64,000 nucleotides of DNA from an uncultured Desulfobacter sp. (GTDB lineage Bacteria > Desulfobacterota > Desulfobacteria > Desulfobacterales > Desulfobacteraceae). The stretch covers positions 1 to 64,000 of the forward strand of contig NZ_OY761441.1 in the NCBI RefSeq assembly GCF_963664415.1. Reading direction: 5' to 3'. Of this stretch, positions 1-8,847 are shown one piece after another. The position numbers were made by a program, and so were the translations under genes. Every line of letters begins with the position of its first letter. The first letter of the stretch is position 1. The notes under the pieces are model-generated. The model was not told the DNA's origin. It saw nothing but the letters and a program-made list of their open reading frames with translations, and made no database searches.

Positions 1-366
1 TATGAAGTGAATGTGACCATTGAAGAAGATCCTGAAAAGGTAGAAAGACTAAGATTGGAAGCAGGCTGCTTTGTCCTTATCACCAATGTTCCTGCACAAG
101 ATCATGAAAAAGCATGGATAGGGGAAAAGCTTCTTCGGCTCTACAAAGAACAGGATGGTATCGAAAAGAATTTTGGGTTTCTAAAAGACCCTGCGATTGT
201 CAACGCCATTTTTCTAAAAAAACCGGAGCGTGTTGAGGCCCTGGGATTGATTCTTCTACTATCTATTAAAGCGTTCGGGTTAAGTCCAAAATGTTTTAAA
301 AAAATTAGGGTTAAAAAAAAATTTTTTTGTGCGAAATGTAGGTTAGACGAATTTTGGGATATTTGA
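1..366 (+). pseudogene. IS1634-like transposase, C-terminal remnant
   Basis: The reading frame enters from the left edge and matches the C-terminal part of IS1634-type DDE transposases, recognisable by the GIEKNFGFLKDPAIVNAIFL segment followed by KKPERVEALGLILLLSI. After that the homology stops. The last ~45 residues (from KAFGLSPKC) are basic, A/T-rich and unlike the family, so the gene looks truncated and fused to unrelated DNA. A run of A and T bases near 297-328 lies in this tail. Only part of the gene is in the window, so I cannot tell whether the N-terminal part is intact. Confidence 0.7.
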
Positions 367-472
367 TAATTATTGACAAACCTAACTTTAATAGCTATTT
401 AAAACTTTTTGGATATTTTTTACTTTAGGTGTAGTAGGTAACTGTTTTTGACGGTCAATGGGTATAAATTAT

Positions 473-1505
473 GGCTCATGTTGTGTTTCAAGGTCTTATC
501 TGACCAAAAGTTCGACAAGTGAATGGAGCAAGGCCTTTCCTCGCTTGCCAGCGTTATGAACGAATTCAAAAAAGCCAAGATAAAACGGGAGCTTTTCCTG
601 TGAAACTCCTCGATGTGGACGCAACCAACCACGTAGCAAAGACCAGAAGCCTTCCATCGTATTTACATGGACTTCATGGAAACCATCCCCATCCTCGTCT
701 CTGGCATATTCTCCAGCCCCGTGATTCACGCTCTTATGCTTGTACCCCCACTCGCTTAATCGGTTATATATCCCGTATTCATCCGTGTAGATCAAAGTTC
801 CTGGCAAAATGACTGATTTTATCAAGGGCTCAATGGTTACCCGGCGAACATTGGCAAGCATCTTGATTACCACCAGCCCGCATCGCTGAATCATACCAAA
901 TACAGGTGGCTTCTCTTTTTCCAATGTACCCCGCCCACGAGCACCTCGTAAACGATTTCGACGGCCTTCCCTCCCTTTTTGGAATACTGCTTCGGGATTG
1001 CCTTTATGCCCTGCTACAATGTAGACTTCATCGCACTCAACCTTGTCGTCGAGAGTTACGGGCGGCTTTTTTTTACCACGCCTTCACGAAGTTGGGTGGT
1101 CATCTTTTGAACATCCGTGCGGTCCAAGTCCAGTTCTTTGGCAATCTGCTTGTTGGACAAGTTCAGCCCCATAAAATAAAGACACAAAATCCATACTTTT
1201 AGGGGTTGATGATGCCCAGCGAAAATGGTACCCGTCAAGTCGTCAAAGCGTTTACTACAATTTTTACATTCATAACGCTGCCTGGCAGGTTCTTTTTCAT
1301 CGAAACCCCTTTTGATTACTCGTTTGGATTCACAAAACGGACATTGGCGTCCTTCCGGCCAGCGCAATTCCCGAACAGTTTCATAACATTGTGTATCATC
1401 AATCAGAGTCTTTATGTTTACCTGCATCCGTTAAGCTCCTAAGGTGAATTCGGTCAGAAAAAATCACCATCTACCATTATACGACCCTGATACGCAACAT
1501 GAGCC
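473..1505 (-). mobile_element. Complete IS1595-family element with 8-bp target duplication
   Basis: The ends are inverted repeats beginning GGCTCATGTTG: left end at 473, right end read inward on the minus strand from 1505. They are flanked by a perfect 8-bp direct repeat TAAATTAT (465-472 and 1506-1513). Length 1033 bp and an 8-bp duplication both fit the IS1595 family. The single transposase gene runs on the minus strand. The insertion lies about 55 bp upstream of an AraC regulator gene, so it may have displaced or supplied its promoter. A truncated relative lies at 52.1-52.4 kb. Confidence 0.92.
496..1427 (-). pseudogene. IS1595 (ISXO2-like) transposase in two frames
   Basis: The N-terminal frame (from 1427) has a zinc ribbon (CPFCESKRV with CKNC further on) and a helix-turn-helix-like segment (SNKQIAKELDLDRTDVQ). 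The second frame holds the DDE/ISXO2 domain: DEVYIVAGHKGNP, then YTDEYGIYN, then the HVNTMEGFWSLLRGWL motif typical of the family. The two halves are joined by a -1 shift at an A8 tract (about 1067-1074). In frame zero the protein ends KKSRP and stops; one base back, the reading continues KKKPPVTLDDKVECDEVY. Either the A tract lost one base or the transposase is made by -1 slippage on A_AAA_AAA. Nothing else in the gene is broken. Confidence 0.85.
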
Positions 1506-1559
1506 TAAATTATTATTAGGACTATCTGCTAAATAATCTAAAGCTTTTGGTGAAGCTCT

Positions 1560-2591
1560 ATGAATTTAAACACATGTTCAGATATTGAGGCAGGTATTGA
1601 GCAAGAAAGATCACTGATCCAAACACGAACCCTCTTTGATAACAATTGCAGCCTTGATGATATGCGGAATCACTGCAGCTATTCGGAGGCCCATCGAAAA
1701 TGGCCTTCTGAAATCGGCATTGGGCATGTAACCATGATACAGCTTAGACCCGGTCTCCTTCTCGGTATCGGGAACTACCGGTTGAAGGAATATATCGAGT
1801 TTTCGTTTGAATACACCGAAGCCAACGCCCCTCTTTTTTTCGGATATGTCCAATCGGGTAGCGTAACCTTCACTTTACAATCCGAAAAGGATCACCAGAG
1901 TATCAGCAACAAGCCGGGGAATATGCTGATTGGCTATTTGCCGGGTGAGCGATGCGTCTGCAGACCGCCGGTTGGGGTCAGTGTAAGCACAATCGGCATC
2001 GGTATTGATCCCTGGTTGCTGAAGACCTGGGTGGGCGAGGAATATCTTCAAGCACCGGCCGGGTTGCGTAGCGTTTTAGATGGTGCCCAAAGACCGTACA
2101 GTGAGTTATCGCCAAGCCCGCCTGAAATCAATGTCATCCTAAACCAGATCATAACTTGCCCCTACCGGGGGGCGTTGAAACGTCTGTATCTGGAAGCTAA
2201 AGCGCTTGAGCTGATTCTCCCCAAAATGGCCCCGTTAAATAGCCCTGCTCCGAAAAACGCTGTCTCATTTGATAAGCGCGATGCGGATTTAATTCGCGAA
2301 ACCGAACTCCTTTTGAGGAACAACCTTGAAAATCCTCCTTCTCTCCCGGAGTTAGCCCGCCGGGCCGGTGTTAATAAAAATAAATTAAATCAGGGATTCC
2401 GGAAAATTTTTGGAACCAGCGTGTTTGAGCATATACGGATACTCCGACTTGAACGTGCCCGGGATCTTCTGGTGAACGGGAACAAAAGTGTCACTGAGGT
2501 CGCCTATGAGGTGGGTTATACACACCCGGAAAATTTTACAAGGGCCTTTAAACGACATTTTTGTACTTCCCCCAAAGATCATCTTCTTTGA
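1560..2591 (+). CDS. AraC-family regulator, PchR-like
   Basis: A 343-residue protein with the layout of PchR-type activators of siderophore uptake. There is a long N-terminal ligand/dimerisation region (about 1-240) and a C-terminal AraC double helix-turn-helix (about 245-343), including LPELARRAGVNKNKLNQGF and the second-helix motif VAYEVGYTHPENFTRAFKRH. It lies directly upstream and on the same strand as a TonB-dependent receptor gene (2907-5066), the usual partner of such regulators, so control of that receptor in response to an iron chelate is a reasonable inference. The start is the ATG at 1560; its ribosome site is weak. The IS1595 element ends 55 bp upstream. Confidence 0.88.
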   Translation: MNLNTCSDIEAGIEQERSLIQTRTLFDNNCSLDDMRNHCSYSEAHRKWPSEIGIGHVTMIQLRPGLLLGIGNYRLKEYIEFSFEYTEANAPLFFGYVQSGSVTFTLQSEKDHQSISNKPGNMLIGYLPGERCVCRPPVGVSVSTIGIGIDPWLLKTWVGEEYLQAPAGLRSVLDGAQRPYSELSPSPPEINVILNQIITCPYRGALKRLYLEAKALELILPKMAPLNSPAPKNAVSFDKRDADLIRETELLLRNNLENPPSLPELARRAGVNKNKLNQGFRKIFGTSVFEHIRILRLERARDLLVNGNKSVTEVAYEVGYTHPENFTRAFKRHFCTSPKDHLL

Positions 2592-2640
2592 TCTCTCTCT
2601 AATCAGTGGGTACTGCCTTTCCAGCCTTTTTTGCAAAAAG

Positions 2641-2653
2641 TGTCATCATGACA
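2641..2653. promoter_or_regulatory. Perfect 13-bp palindrome, possible operator
   Basis: TGTCATCATGACA is a perfect 6-1-6 palindrome about 50 bp after the AraC stop codon and upstream of the duplicated leader of the TonB receptor. Its position suits an operator for the receptor, but AraC proteins generally bind direct repeats, so the binding protein is unknown and the match may be chance. Confidence 0.3.
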
Positions 2654-2690
2654 GCTGAAAAGTCTTTGATGACAGGTAAAAAAAATAGAT

Positions 2691-2960
2691 GCGGGATATG
2701 GATAGCCTTCCGGGATTTGATTGCTATTTTCCGGACCCTATATACAGGAACCCATTACAGGAGGAAAAACAGTGAAAAAAGGGGAGTCAAGGTTTGTTTT
2801 ACCAAGTGTTATGAATCTGTTTTTTGCGGGATATGGATAGCCTTCCGGGATTTGATTGCTATTTTCCGGACCCTATATACAGGAACCCATTACAGGAGGA
2901 AAAACAGTGAAAAAAGGGGAGTCAAGGTTTGTTTTACCAAGTGTTATGAATCTGTTTTTT
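2691..2960 (+). repeat. 135-bp perfect tandem duplication of the receptor leader
   Basis: Bases 2691-2825 are repeated immediately at 2826-2960. Each unit carries the 5' untranslated region, a strong ribosome site (AGGAGG), a GTG start (2772 in the first copy, 2907 in the second) and the first part of the signal peptide. In copy one the frame reaches TAG after 22 codons; only copy two continues into the receptor. The result is a short decoy leader peptide ahead of the real gene, with two identical translation starts 135 bases apart. Confidence 0.93.
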
Positions 2961-5066
2961 GCGGGGGTACTCATTCTAAGCTTTTGTCCGGTGTCATTTG
3001 CCGTGGCTGATGAAAAAGAGTCAAAACAGGAGACCGTACAGCAGAAAAGCACCCATGAAAAATATGAATTGGAGACAATAATCGTTACCTCGCAAAAGCG
3101 GGAAGAAAATATCCAGAAGGTACCGGCGAGCATCACTGCCTTATCCGAAATCCGGATTGAGGATGCGGGAATTCAAGAGATGGAGGACCTGGGATTTTAC
3201 ACCCCGAACCTTTACGTTGGCAAAGCCGGAAATAATGCAGAATTGCAGCCTGTGATACGTGGCATGTACAACCGGATGAATCCCAACCCTACTGTGGGAT
3301 TTTATGTGGACGATGTCGCCTATTCCCGGCATATGGCCTTTGATGCGGACCTTTCTGATATCGAACGAATCGAAGTGCTCAAAGGCCCCCAGGGAACATT
3401 GTTTGGACGGAATACCGAGGCCGGGGTCATAAGAATCATCACAAAAAAACCCGGAAATAAATGGGAAGGCAAGGCCTCGCTCTCCTATGGGAATTATAAT
3501 ACCCAGGAGTATTCAGCCGTTGCAAAAGGCCCATTGGTAGAAGACAAGGTTTTTTTCGGCATAAGCGCCAAACAATATCTTTCAGACGGATATTTTGAAA
3601 ATACCTACCTTGACACGGATAAGGTTGAGGACAGGGATGATTTAACCGGCCGCGCTACATTAAGATGGACCCCGACCCAGGCCTGGGACATTATTTTAAA
3701 CGCCGATGCCAAACAGTGCGAGGATGGTTTTTTTGCCTTTGCACCCATAGGGGAAATGACACATGACATAAACCTGGACTATGCGGGGGAGCTTGAAAAC
3801 GATTTAAACGGCCAGTCGCTGAGTGTAAATTTTGAAGGAGACAGGTTTAATTTTACCTCCATTACAGCCCACAGGGATGGAGAATTAAGCGAAATATATG
3901 ATATGGACGCCACTTCGGCTGATAATTACAGAGCCGACTATGGGCAAGATCATGGCCAATGGAGTCAGGAAATCCGCTTTGCATCTCCCAAAAGTGCCAA
4001 GGTGTTCAAATGGCTGCTCGGAGCATATTATCTTGACGAAGATTTTGATGTTGATCTAACCTATGATTATCGGCAGGGATATCCTGCATACGGAATACCT
4101 CCATTTAAAACTGCTACGCTGACCGAACTCGATACGACCAATTACGCTTTTTTCGGCCAGGCAACCTATACCTTTCTGGAGAAACTGGGCCTGACCGCAG
4201 GATTGCGTTATGAAAATGATAAAAAGGAGTTTAAGGGAAGTACATATAATTCACCGGATGTCATGGGAACCGGAATCACTGAAGTTGAAAATGAAAAGAC
4301 GCTTAAAGTGTGGCTTCCCAAATTTGCCGTTGATTATCATTTCACCCGGGATGCTATGAGTTATGCCGGCGTTGCCAAGGGATACACCGCCGGTTCTTTT
4401 AATGATTTGGATGATTCTGTTTTAGGGGTGCCCTATGATGCTGAATTTTCCTGGAACTACGAAGCCGGCCTTAAAACCGCCTGGCTGGATAACCGGCTTA
4501 TCCTGAATTTGGCTGTATTTTATATTGAGTGGGAAGACAAGCAGGTCTTCATTCATACCGGTGCGACCAGTGCGCTTTTCAAGAATGCCACAGAGGCAAC
4601 CAGTAAGGGGGTTGAGCTTGAGGCTCTGGTTAGACCCGTTCCAGGTCTGGAGCTTGTCTGCGGATTTGGATATACGGATGCGGAATATGGCCAATGGGAG
4701 TCCGGAGAAGACTACGAGGGCAAAAAATTGGAAATGGCACCTGAATTCAGCTACAATTTGGCGGCACAATATCGTTATATCCTGTCCGATTCCGCTACCC
4801 TGTTTTGCAGATTGGAACTTCAGCATGTGGGGGCGTTCTATCATGACCTGGATAACGAGATAAAAGAAAGCGCATATAACCTTGTTAATGCCAGGGTGGG
4901 GTATGAAAGCGAATTCAGAGGCCTTAACATTAGCCTCTATTTATGGGCAAAGAACCTCCTTGATGAAGAATATGCAACTGGTGCCTTTGGCTCTGATACC
5001 ATGGGGTGGTTTGCACGTGCCGGCGACCCGCAAACATTTGGTGTTACATTAACATGCCGGTTTTAA
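2907..5066 (+). CDS. TonB-dependent outer-membrane receptor 1
   Basis: Outer-membrane barrel for TonB-driven import of an iron chelate or similar ligand. I chose the GTG at 2907 because it follows AGGAGG and gives a normal signal peptide (basic start, hydrophobic core ending SFAVADE near residue 35); that makes 719 residues. The TonB-box-like ETIIVTSQKREEN and plug domain follow. The plug signature IERIEVLKGPQGTLFGRN lies at about 151-168, and the chain ends in an aromatic residue (TLTCRF), as outer-membrane barrels do. It pairs with the AraC regulator upstream. The close relation to the FyuA/ferric-siderophore receptor group is from plug motifs only; the ligand is unknown. The frame is intact. 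Confidence 0.92.
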   Translation: MKKGESRFVLPSVMNLFFAGVLILSFCPVSFAVADEKESKQETVQQKSTHEKYELETIIVTSQKREENIQKVPASITALSEIRIEDAGIQEMEDLGFYTPNLYVGKAGNNAELQPVIRGMYNRMNPNPTVGFYVDDVAYSRHMAFDADLSDIERIEVLKGPQGTLFGRNTEAGVIRIITKKPGNKWEGKASLSYGNYNTQEYSAVAKGPLVEDKVFFGISAKQYLSDGYFENTYLDTDKVEDRDDLTGRATLRWTPTQAWDIILNADAKQCEDGFFAFAPIGEMTHDINLDYAGELENDLNGQSLSVNFEGDRFNFTSITAHRDGELSEIYDMDATSADNYRADYGQDHGQWSQEIRFASPKSAKVFKWLLGAYYLDEDFDVDLTYDYRQGYPAYGIPPFKTATLTELDTTNYAFFGQATYTFLEKLGLTAGLRYENDKKEFKGSTYNSPDVMGTGITEVENEKTLKVWLPKFAVDYHFTRDAMSYAGVAKGYTAGSFNDLDDSVLGVPYDAEFSWNYEAGLKTAWLDNRLILNLAVFYIEWEDKQVFIHTGATSALFKNATEATSKGVELEALVRPVPGLELVCGFGYTDAEYGQWESGEDYEGKKLEMAPEFSYNLAAQYRYILSDSATLFCRLELQHVGAFYHDLDNEIKESAYNLVNARVGYESEFRGLNISLYLWAKNLLDEEYATGAFGSDTMGWFARAGDPQTFGVTLTCRF

Positions 5067-5199
5067 GGCAATGTCATAAAGTTAGCGGCAAGGCTTATAT
5101 CCCATGTGGTGCTCTCGTTTGTCGATCTTATGTTCCCGTTTGAATTTACGCCCGGGCCTAATGGGTTCAGTTGCCCCCATGAATAGAGCATGGTTGCCT

Positions 5200-5428
5200 G
5201 GTGGTTTTTTACGACAGCATAAATGAGGAAAAGACCTCTCCCGCCCAGGCGGTGATCGGATACCTGACCACAGCGCTTCAGGGAAGCGACTATTCCGTTG
5301 CTGAACCGGTCCTGGACCGCGCCCTGCGTACGGCTGGTTTTGCGTCTGTCCGTTCGCAGGTGTTGCCGGAGGGCCAGGGCGTGATACATCGTTCTATGGT
5401 AATGCGCATTGCCCGCAAGGAGAAATAG
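5200..5428 (+). pseudogene. SAM-dependent methyltransferase, C-terminal remnant
   Basis: The frame begins abruptly with VVFYDSINEEKTSPAQAV and ends GFASVRSQVLPEGQGVIHRS plus a basic tail. This is the closing strand-helix-strand of an O-methyltransferase-like Rossmann domain. The N-terminal SAM-binding part is missing. Similar methyltransferases sit in receptor/transporter clusters of related bacteria, so this is probably a decayed member of the uptake locus. The 130 bp between the receptor stop and this fragment show nothing I recognise. Confidence 0.55.
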
Positions 5429-5474
5429 AATCAACAGCCATCATGATGACGCCTCATCCATATTGAAATTATCC

Positions 5475-6072
5475 ATGAATACCGAACCGCCATCAAAAAC
5501 TCCGATCGCCATCTGGATACTGCTTTCAGGACTCTACATCACCCAGCGCCTGGGACTGGGGTTCATCTGGATCCTGGGTGGCAATCCTGCGCCGTTTGGG
5601 AATGCCGATGACCTATCTGGGCGGTGTATACTTGCTTGGCGTATTCTGGGTTTTGAAATTTCTCTGGGCACCGTTGGTGGATCGCCTGGGCACATGCCAC
5701 GATTGGATACTGGTCACCCAGAGCGGCATGGGAAACGGCATCCAGGCTGCCGGGGGGCTGCTCGGTCATCTGATCGGCGGAGGCGTCGTGTTGCTTTTGT
5801 ATCCCAGTATTGGCTGGCAAGGATGCATGTCGCTGCTGGCAATCTGCACGGCCGGAAGCCTGGTTACGGTGTTCCTGTTTAAAAGTGCGGCTGTGGCCAT
5901 TCCATCATGCAACTGCTCCAGAGGCGTGACTTTGCGCCGGCGTCTGCGTTTCTGGAAAACGCCCGGCCATGGAAATTGGTTGGTGATCCTGAGCACTTTG
6001 ATGATGGACTATGCCTCCCGGGAAAGTCCGGCCACGGACTATGCACTGCAGTTTGGTCTGTTTTGGTTATAG
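5475..6072 (+). pseudogene. MFS siderophore transporter (RhtX/FptX-like), broken
   Basis: Pieces of an inner-membrane major facilitator are present. The start is IAIWILLSGLYITQRLGLGF; after a frameshift near 5585 comes YLGGVYLLGVFWVLKFLWAPLV; then, after a missing stretch, GMGNGIQAAGGLLGHLIGGG. A near-terminal piece, MMDYASRESPATDYALQFGL, follows a second deletion. In full-length relatives these blocks are separated by several membrane helices, so at least two internal deletions have occurred. The ATG at 5475 fits the N-terminus. The end runs straight into the decapitated receptor gene that follows. RhtX/FptX proteins carry siderophores across the inner membrane, consistent with the neighbours. 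Confidence 0.72.
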
Positions 6073-7666
6073 AAATGTTATTGTTCAGCGCCATGCCGAT
6101 ATTGGCCCAAGAGCCTGCAACTGCGTTGGAGCCTATGGTTGTAACAGCATAAAAGCAGGAAGAAACCGTTCAGGAAGTCCCCATTAATGTCGTTGTATTA
6201 AACGAACAAGATATCGAATTGAGAAATATTACGTCAGTTTTAGATATCGCCGATTATGTGCCTAATTTAATAATTTTTGAAAATGGCATGTCGGGTATGA
6301 ATTCGCCTTTAATGCGAGGTCTTCATGCCTCGGTAAGTACCTTTTCCACAACCACCGGGATGTACGTGGACGGGGTACCGATGCTGTCGGGTGCCGGATT
6401 TGAAGCGGGGATTCTGGGCGTGGAACGAATTGAGGTGTTGCGTGGACCCCAGGGGACATTATACGGCAAGAACGCAGAAAACGGGGCAATTAATATTATC
6501 ACCCGGCAACCGGACAACACGTTCAGAGGAAAATTTTCCCTGAAAGGCGGCTATCTGCTCTCGGCAGAGGCGGGAGACCGGTTGACGGATACCGTTACCT
6601 TTGAGGCCCAGGGACCGATTCAAAAAGATAAGCTGTTTTTAGGTGTCGCCGGGCTGTTTGCCCAAAAAGACGGGTATATTGAAAATACCGTCACAGGAGA
6701 TGCGGTGAATGACAAGGAAAAGTGGTTCGGGCGAGGAACCCTGCGCTGGACACCCACGATGCAGTTCGATCTTTCCTTGATCCTTTCCCGGCTCAAATTC
6801 AATGACGGCGCCTTTAATATGACACTGGGAAGTAACGGAGCGGCTCTTTACGGCCTTCCGGCACCGCAGGAACGGCAGGTGTCATCTAATCTTGAAGGAA
6901 GCAATGATGCCGGGTCAAACATGCAAGCTCTTAAAATGACGTACGATTTCAGCGAGTCACTCACCTTGACATCGATAAGTTCCCACAGGGTTTACGATGA
7001 TGAATGCATGCTCGATTATGATTTCAGCAGTAGTACATTACGACATTCCCGGAAGGACAACCAGTATCGGAAGATTTCCCAGGAAATGCGGCTCAACTAT
7101 GCAAAAAATCGTCTGAAATGGCTTCTGGGTGTATATTACGACGATGATCATAATGATATTAATTATGAAACCGAATCCATCTATCCGACGCTGGCCGGCG
7201 TTACCAGCCGCGATCTTGAAGGAGACGCATACGCCGTTTTTGGTAACATATCCTTACCGTTGACAGAACGCCTGAACATATTTTCCGGATTGCGTTACGA
7301 AAAACAGAATCTGTCGTTCAGGGACAATCTTGATAAACGGGCTTTTGATGACTCATGGGATGCCGTATCCCCAAGGGTTGGCATCGAATACCATTGTGTT
7401 CCCGATTTGATGTTTTATGGCAGTGTGTCAAAGGGCTACCGCTCCGGCGGTTTTAACATGTTCGCAATGGATTCCCGATACTACAGCTATGAGCCTGAAT
7501 CTTTGTGGAACTATGAGGTGGGTGTTAAGGGGGATTTCTTTGATCACCGGCTTGTGGTGAATGGTGCGCTGTACTACATGGATATATCGGATATGGCAAC
7601 GGCTACTACACGGTATACAATGATCCGGGAGAAATCGGCGTACAGGTGAACTATCGTTTCTTTTAG
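6073..7666 (+). pseudogene. TonB-dependent receptor 2, broken
   Basis: The gene lacks its start: sequence begins inside the signal peptide (LLFSAMPILAQEPA) fused to the MFS remnant. A TAA interrupts the TonB box region (PMVVTA, stop, KQEETVQEVPIN), and the frame then runs on through plug (GVERIEVLRGPQGTLYGKN) and barrel. Near 7595 the frame changes: the last strand survives out of frame as GYYTVYNDPGEIGVQVNYRF, ending at 7666. A frame-shifting deletion in the barrel is the simplest reading, since the sequence jumps from a mid-barrel strand to the C-terminus. Three independent lesions make function very unlikely. Confidence 0.85.
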
Positions 7667-7750
7667 GCCCATGGTCCGAATTCAATCCGCCAATTCCCAA
7701 AAATGAAAAAGCACGGCATTCAAAAGCCGGGCAGGATTGAGGAGCGGCAG

Positions 7751-8755
7751 CTATTGTTTTTGCTTGAGATCAATATAGGTTCTGGCTTTCATGACATCCC
7801 TGGGCAACTGTCCGTAATGCCGGGCAAAAACCCGGGAAAAGTGGGATGGATTTTTAATCCCCACCATCAATGAAATTTCAGCGACATTATATTCCGATGA
7901 TCTGAGCAATTGTCTGGCGGTTTTCATGCGATGGTCCCGGACAATGGCATAGGGTGTGGTGTTGAACACCTGACGAAATCCTTTTTTAAATTTGAACTGG
8001 TTAATGCCCACCATTCGCGACAGGGCCGGTATGGACGGCGGTTCAGCAATGGAGCGAACCAGAATCTGCCTTGCCTTTTTGATGGCATTGATATCCTGCC
8101 GGGTCAGCGGTACAAAACCGGGTGCCGGGGTGGTGACTTTCTGCGGCAAAATATGGGAAAATTCAACAGCCAGAAGCTCCAGAATTTTCCCCTGGGCAAA
8201 AATGTCGTTGAGAACCCCCTGGTACTGCCCTGCAAACAAATCCCGAAGGCAAACCTGTGAAACCGGATCTGTCGGGCTGTTTCTAAGCAGAAGCCCGGGC
8301 TTGCGCCCCAAAGGCAGCAGATCAAACAACCCTTGGTCCAGAAACGCCTGTTGAAGCATGATGCAGATACATCGAAAGTTCGGCGTATGGAACTGTGTAA
8401 TTCCTTTGGTATCATTCAGATAAATCATGCAGGTGGAATCTTTGCCTGATTCCAGATTAAAGGCCTCGGTTTCAAAGGCGCATTTCCCCTCCAGAACAAA
8501 GGTCAGGCTCAGGCCTTTAAAACCGCCGGAACCTTCAATCCGCGGCAGGCTTTTTGGTCGGCCGGACATGGAGATATCAACCACCTGCACATCTTTGCAC
8601 ACATCCTTTTCCCTGATATGAAAAACATCCTGGGTATAGGCGCAGGCATCATCGAAAAACGGCCCTGTATTACCGGTGTTGTCCGTCATTGAATTCAGCA
8701 TATTCCATCCAGAATTAAAAAATCCCTTAAACGCAATTCTTACTCCCTCAATCAT
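7751..8755 (-). CDS. AraC-family regulator, PchR-like, divergent from receptor 3
   Basis: A 334-residue regulator with an N-terminal sensing region and a C-terminal AraC domain: IPALSRMVGINQFKFKKGFR, then the second helix VAEISLMVGIKNPSHFSRVF followed by HYGQLPRDVMK. It is transcribed away from the TonB receptor gene at 8848, the classic arrangement for PchR-type control of a divergent siderophore receptor; that role is inferred. The frame is intact. The start at 8755 lacks a good ribosome site; an internal ATG near residue 19 or 23 is possible. Confidence 0.88.
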   Translation of the reverse strand: MIEGVRIAFKGFFNSGWNMLNSMTDNTGNTGPFFDDACAYTQDVFHIREKDVCKDVQVVDISMSGRPKSLPRIEGSGGFKGLSLTFVLEGKCAFETEAFNLESGKDSTCMIYLNDTKGITQFHTPNFRCICIMLQQAFLDQGLFDLLPLGRKPGLLLRNSPTDPVSQVCLRDLFAGQYQGVLNDIFAQGKILELLAVEFSHILPQKVTTPAPGFVPLTRQDINAIKKARQILVRSIAEPPSIPALSRMVGINQFKFKKGFRQVFNTTPYAIVRDHRMKTARQLLRSSEYNVAEISLMVGIKNPSHFSRVFARHYGQLPRDVMKARTYIDLKQKQ

Positions 8756-8847
8756 CAGCGCAGCTATTGAATTGCAACAGCCATAAATAGTATCGTGCCC
8801 GACATTGTTCTTTGCAACTTATAACAGATATTTGAAAGGAAGAGAAA

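Noticed and set aside
2606..3010. A 134-residue gene across the tandem duplication
   Set aside because: It is a frame created by the repeat itself, containing the same peptide twice, and overlaps the receptor's ribosome site.
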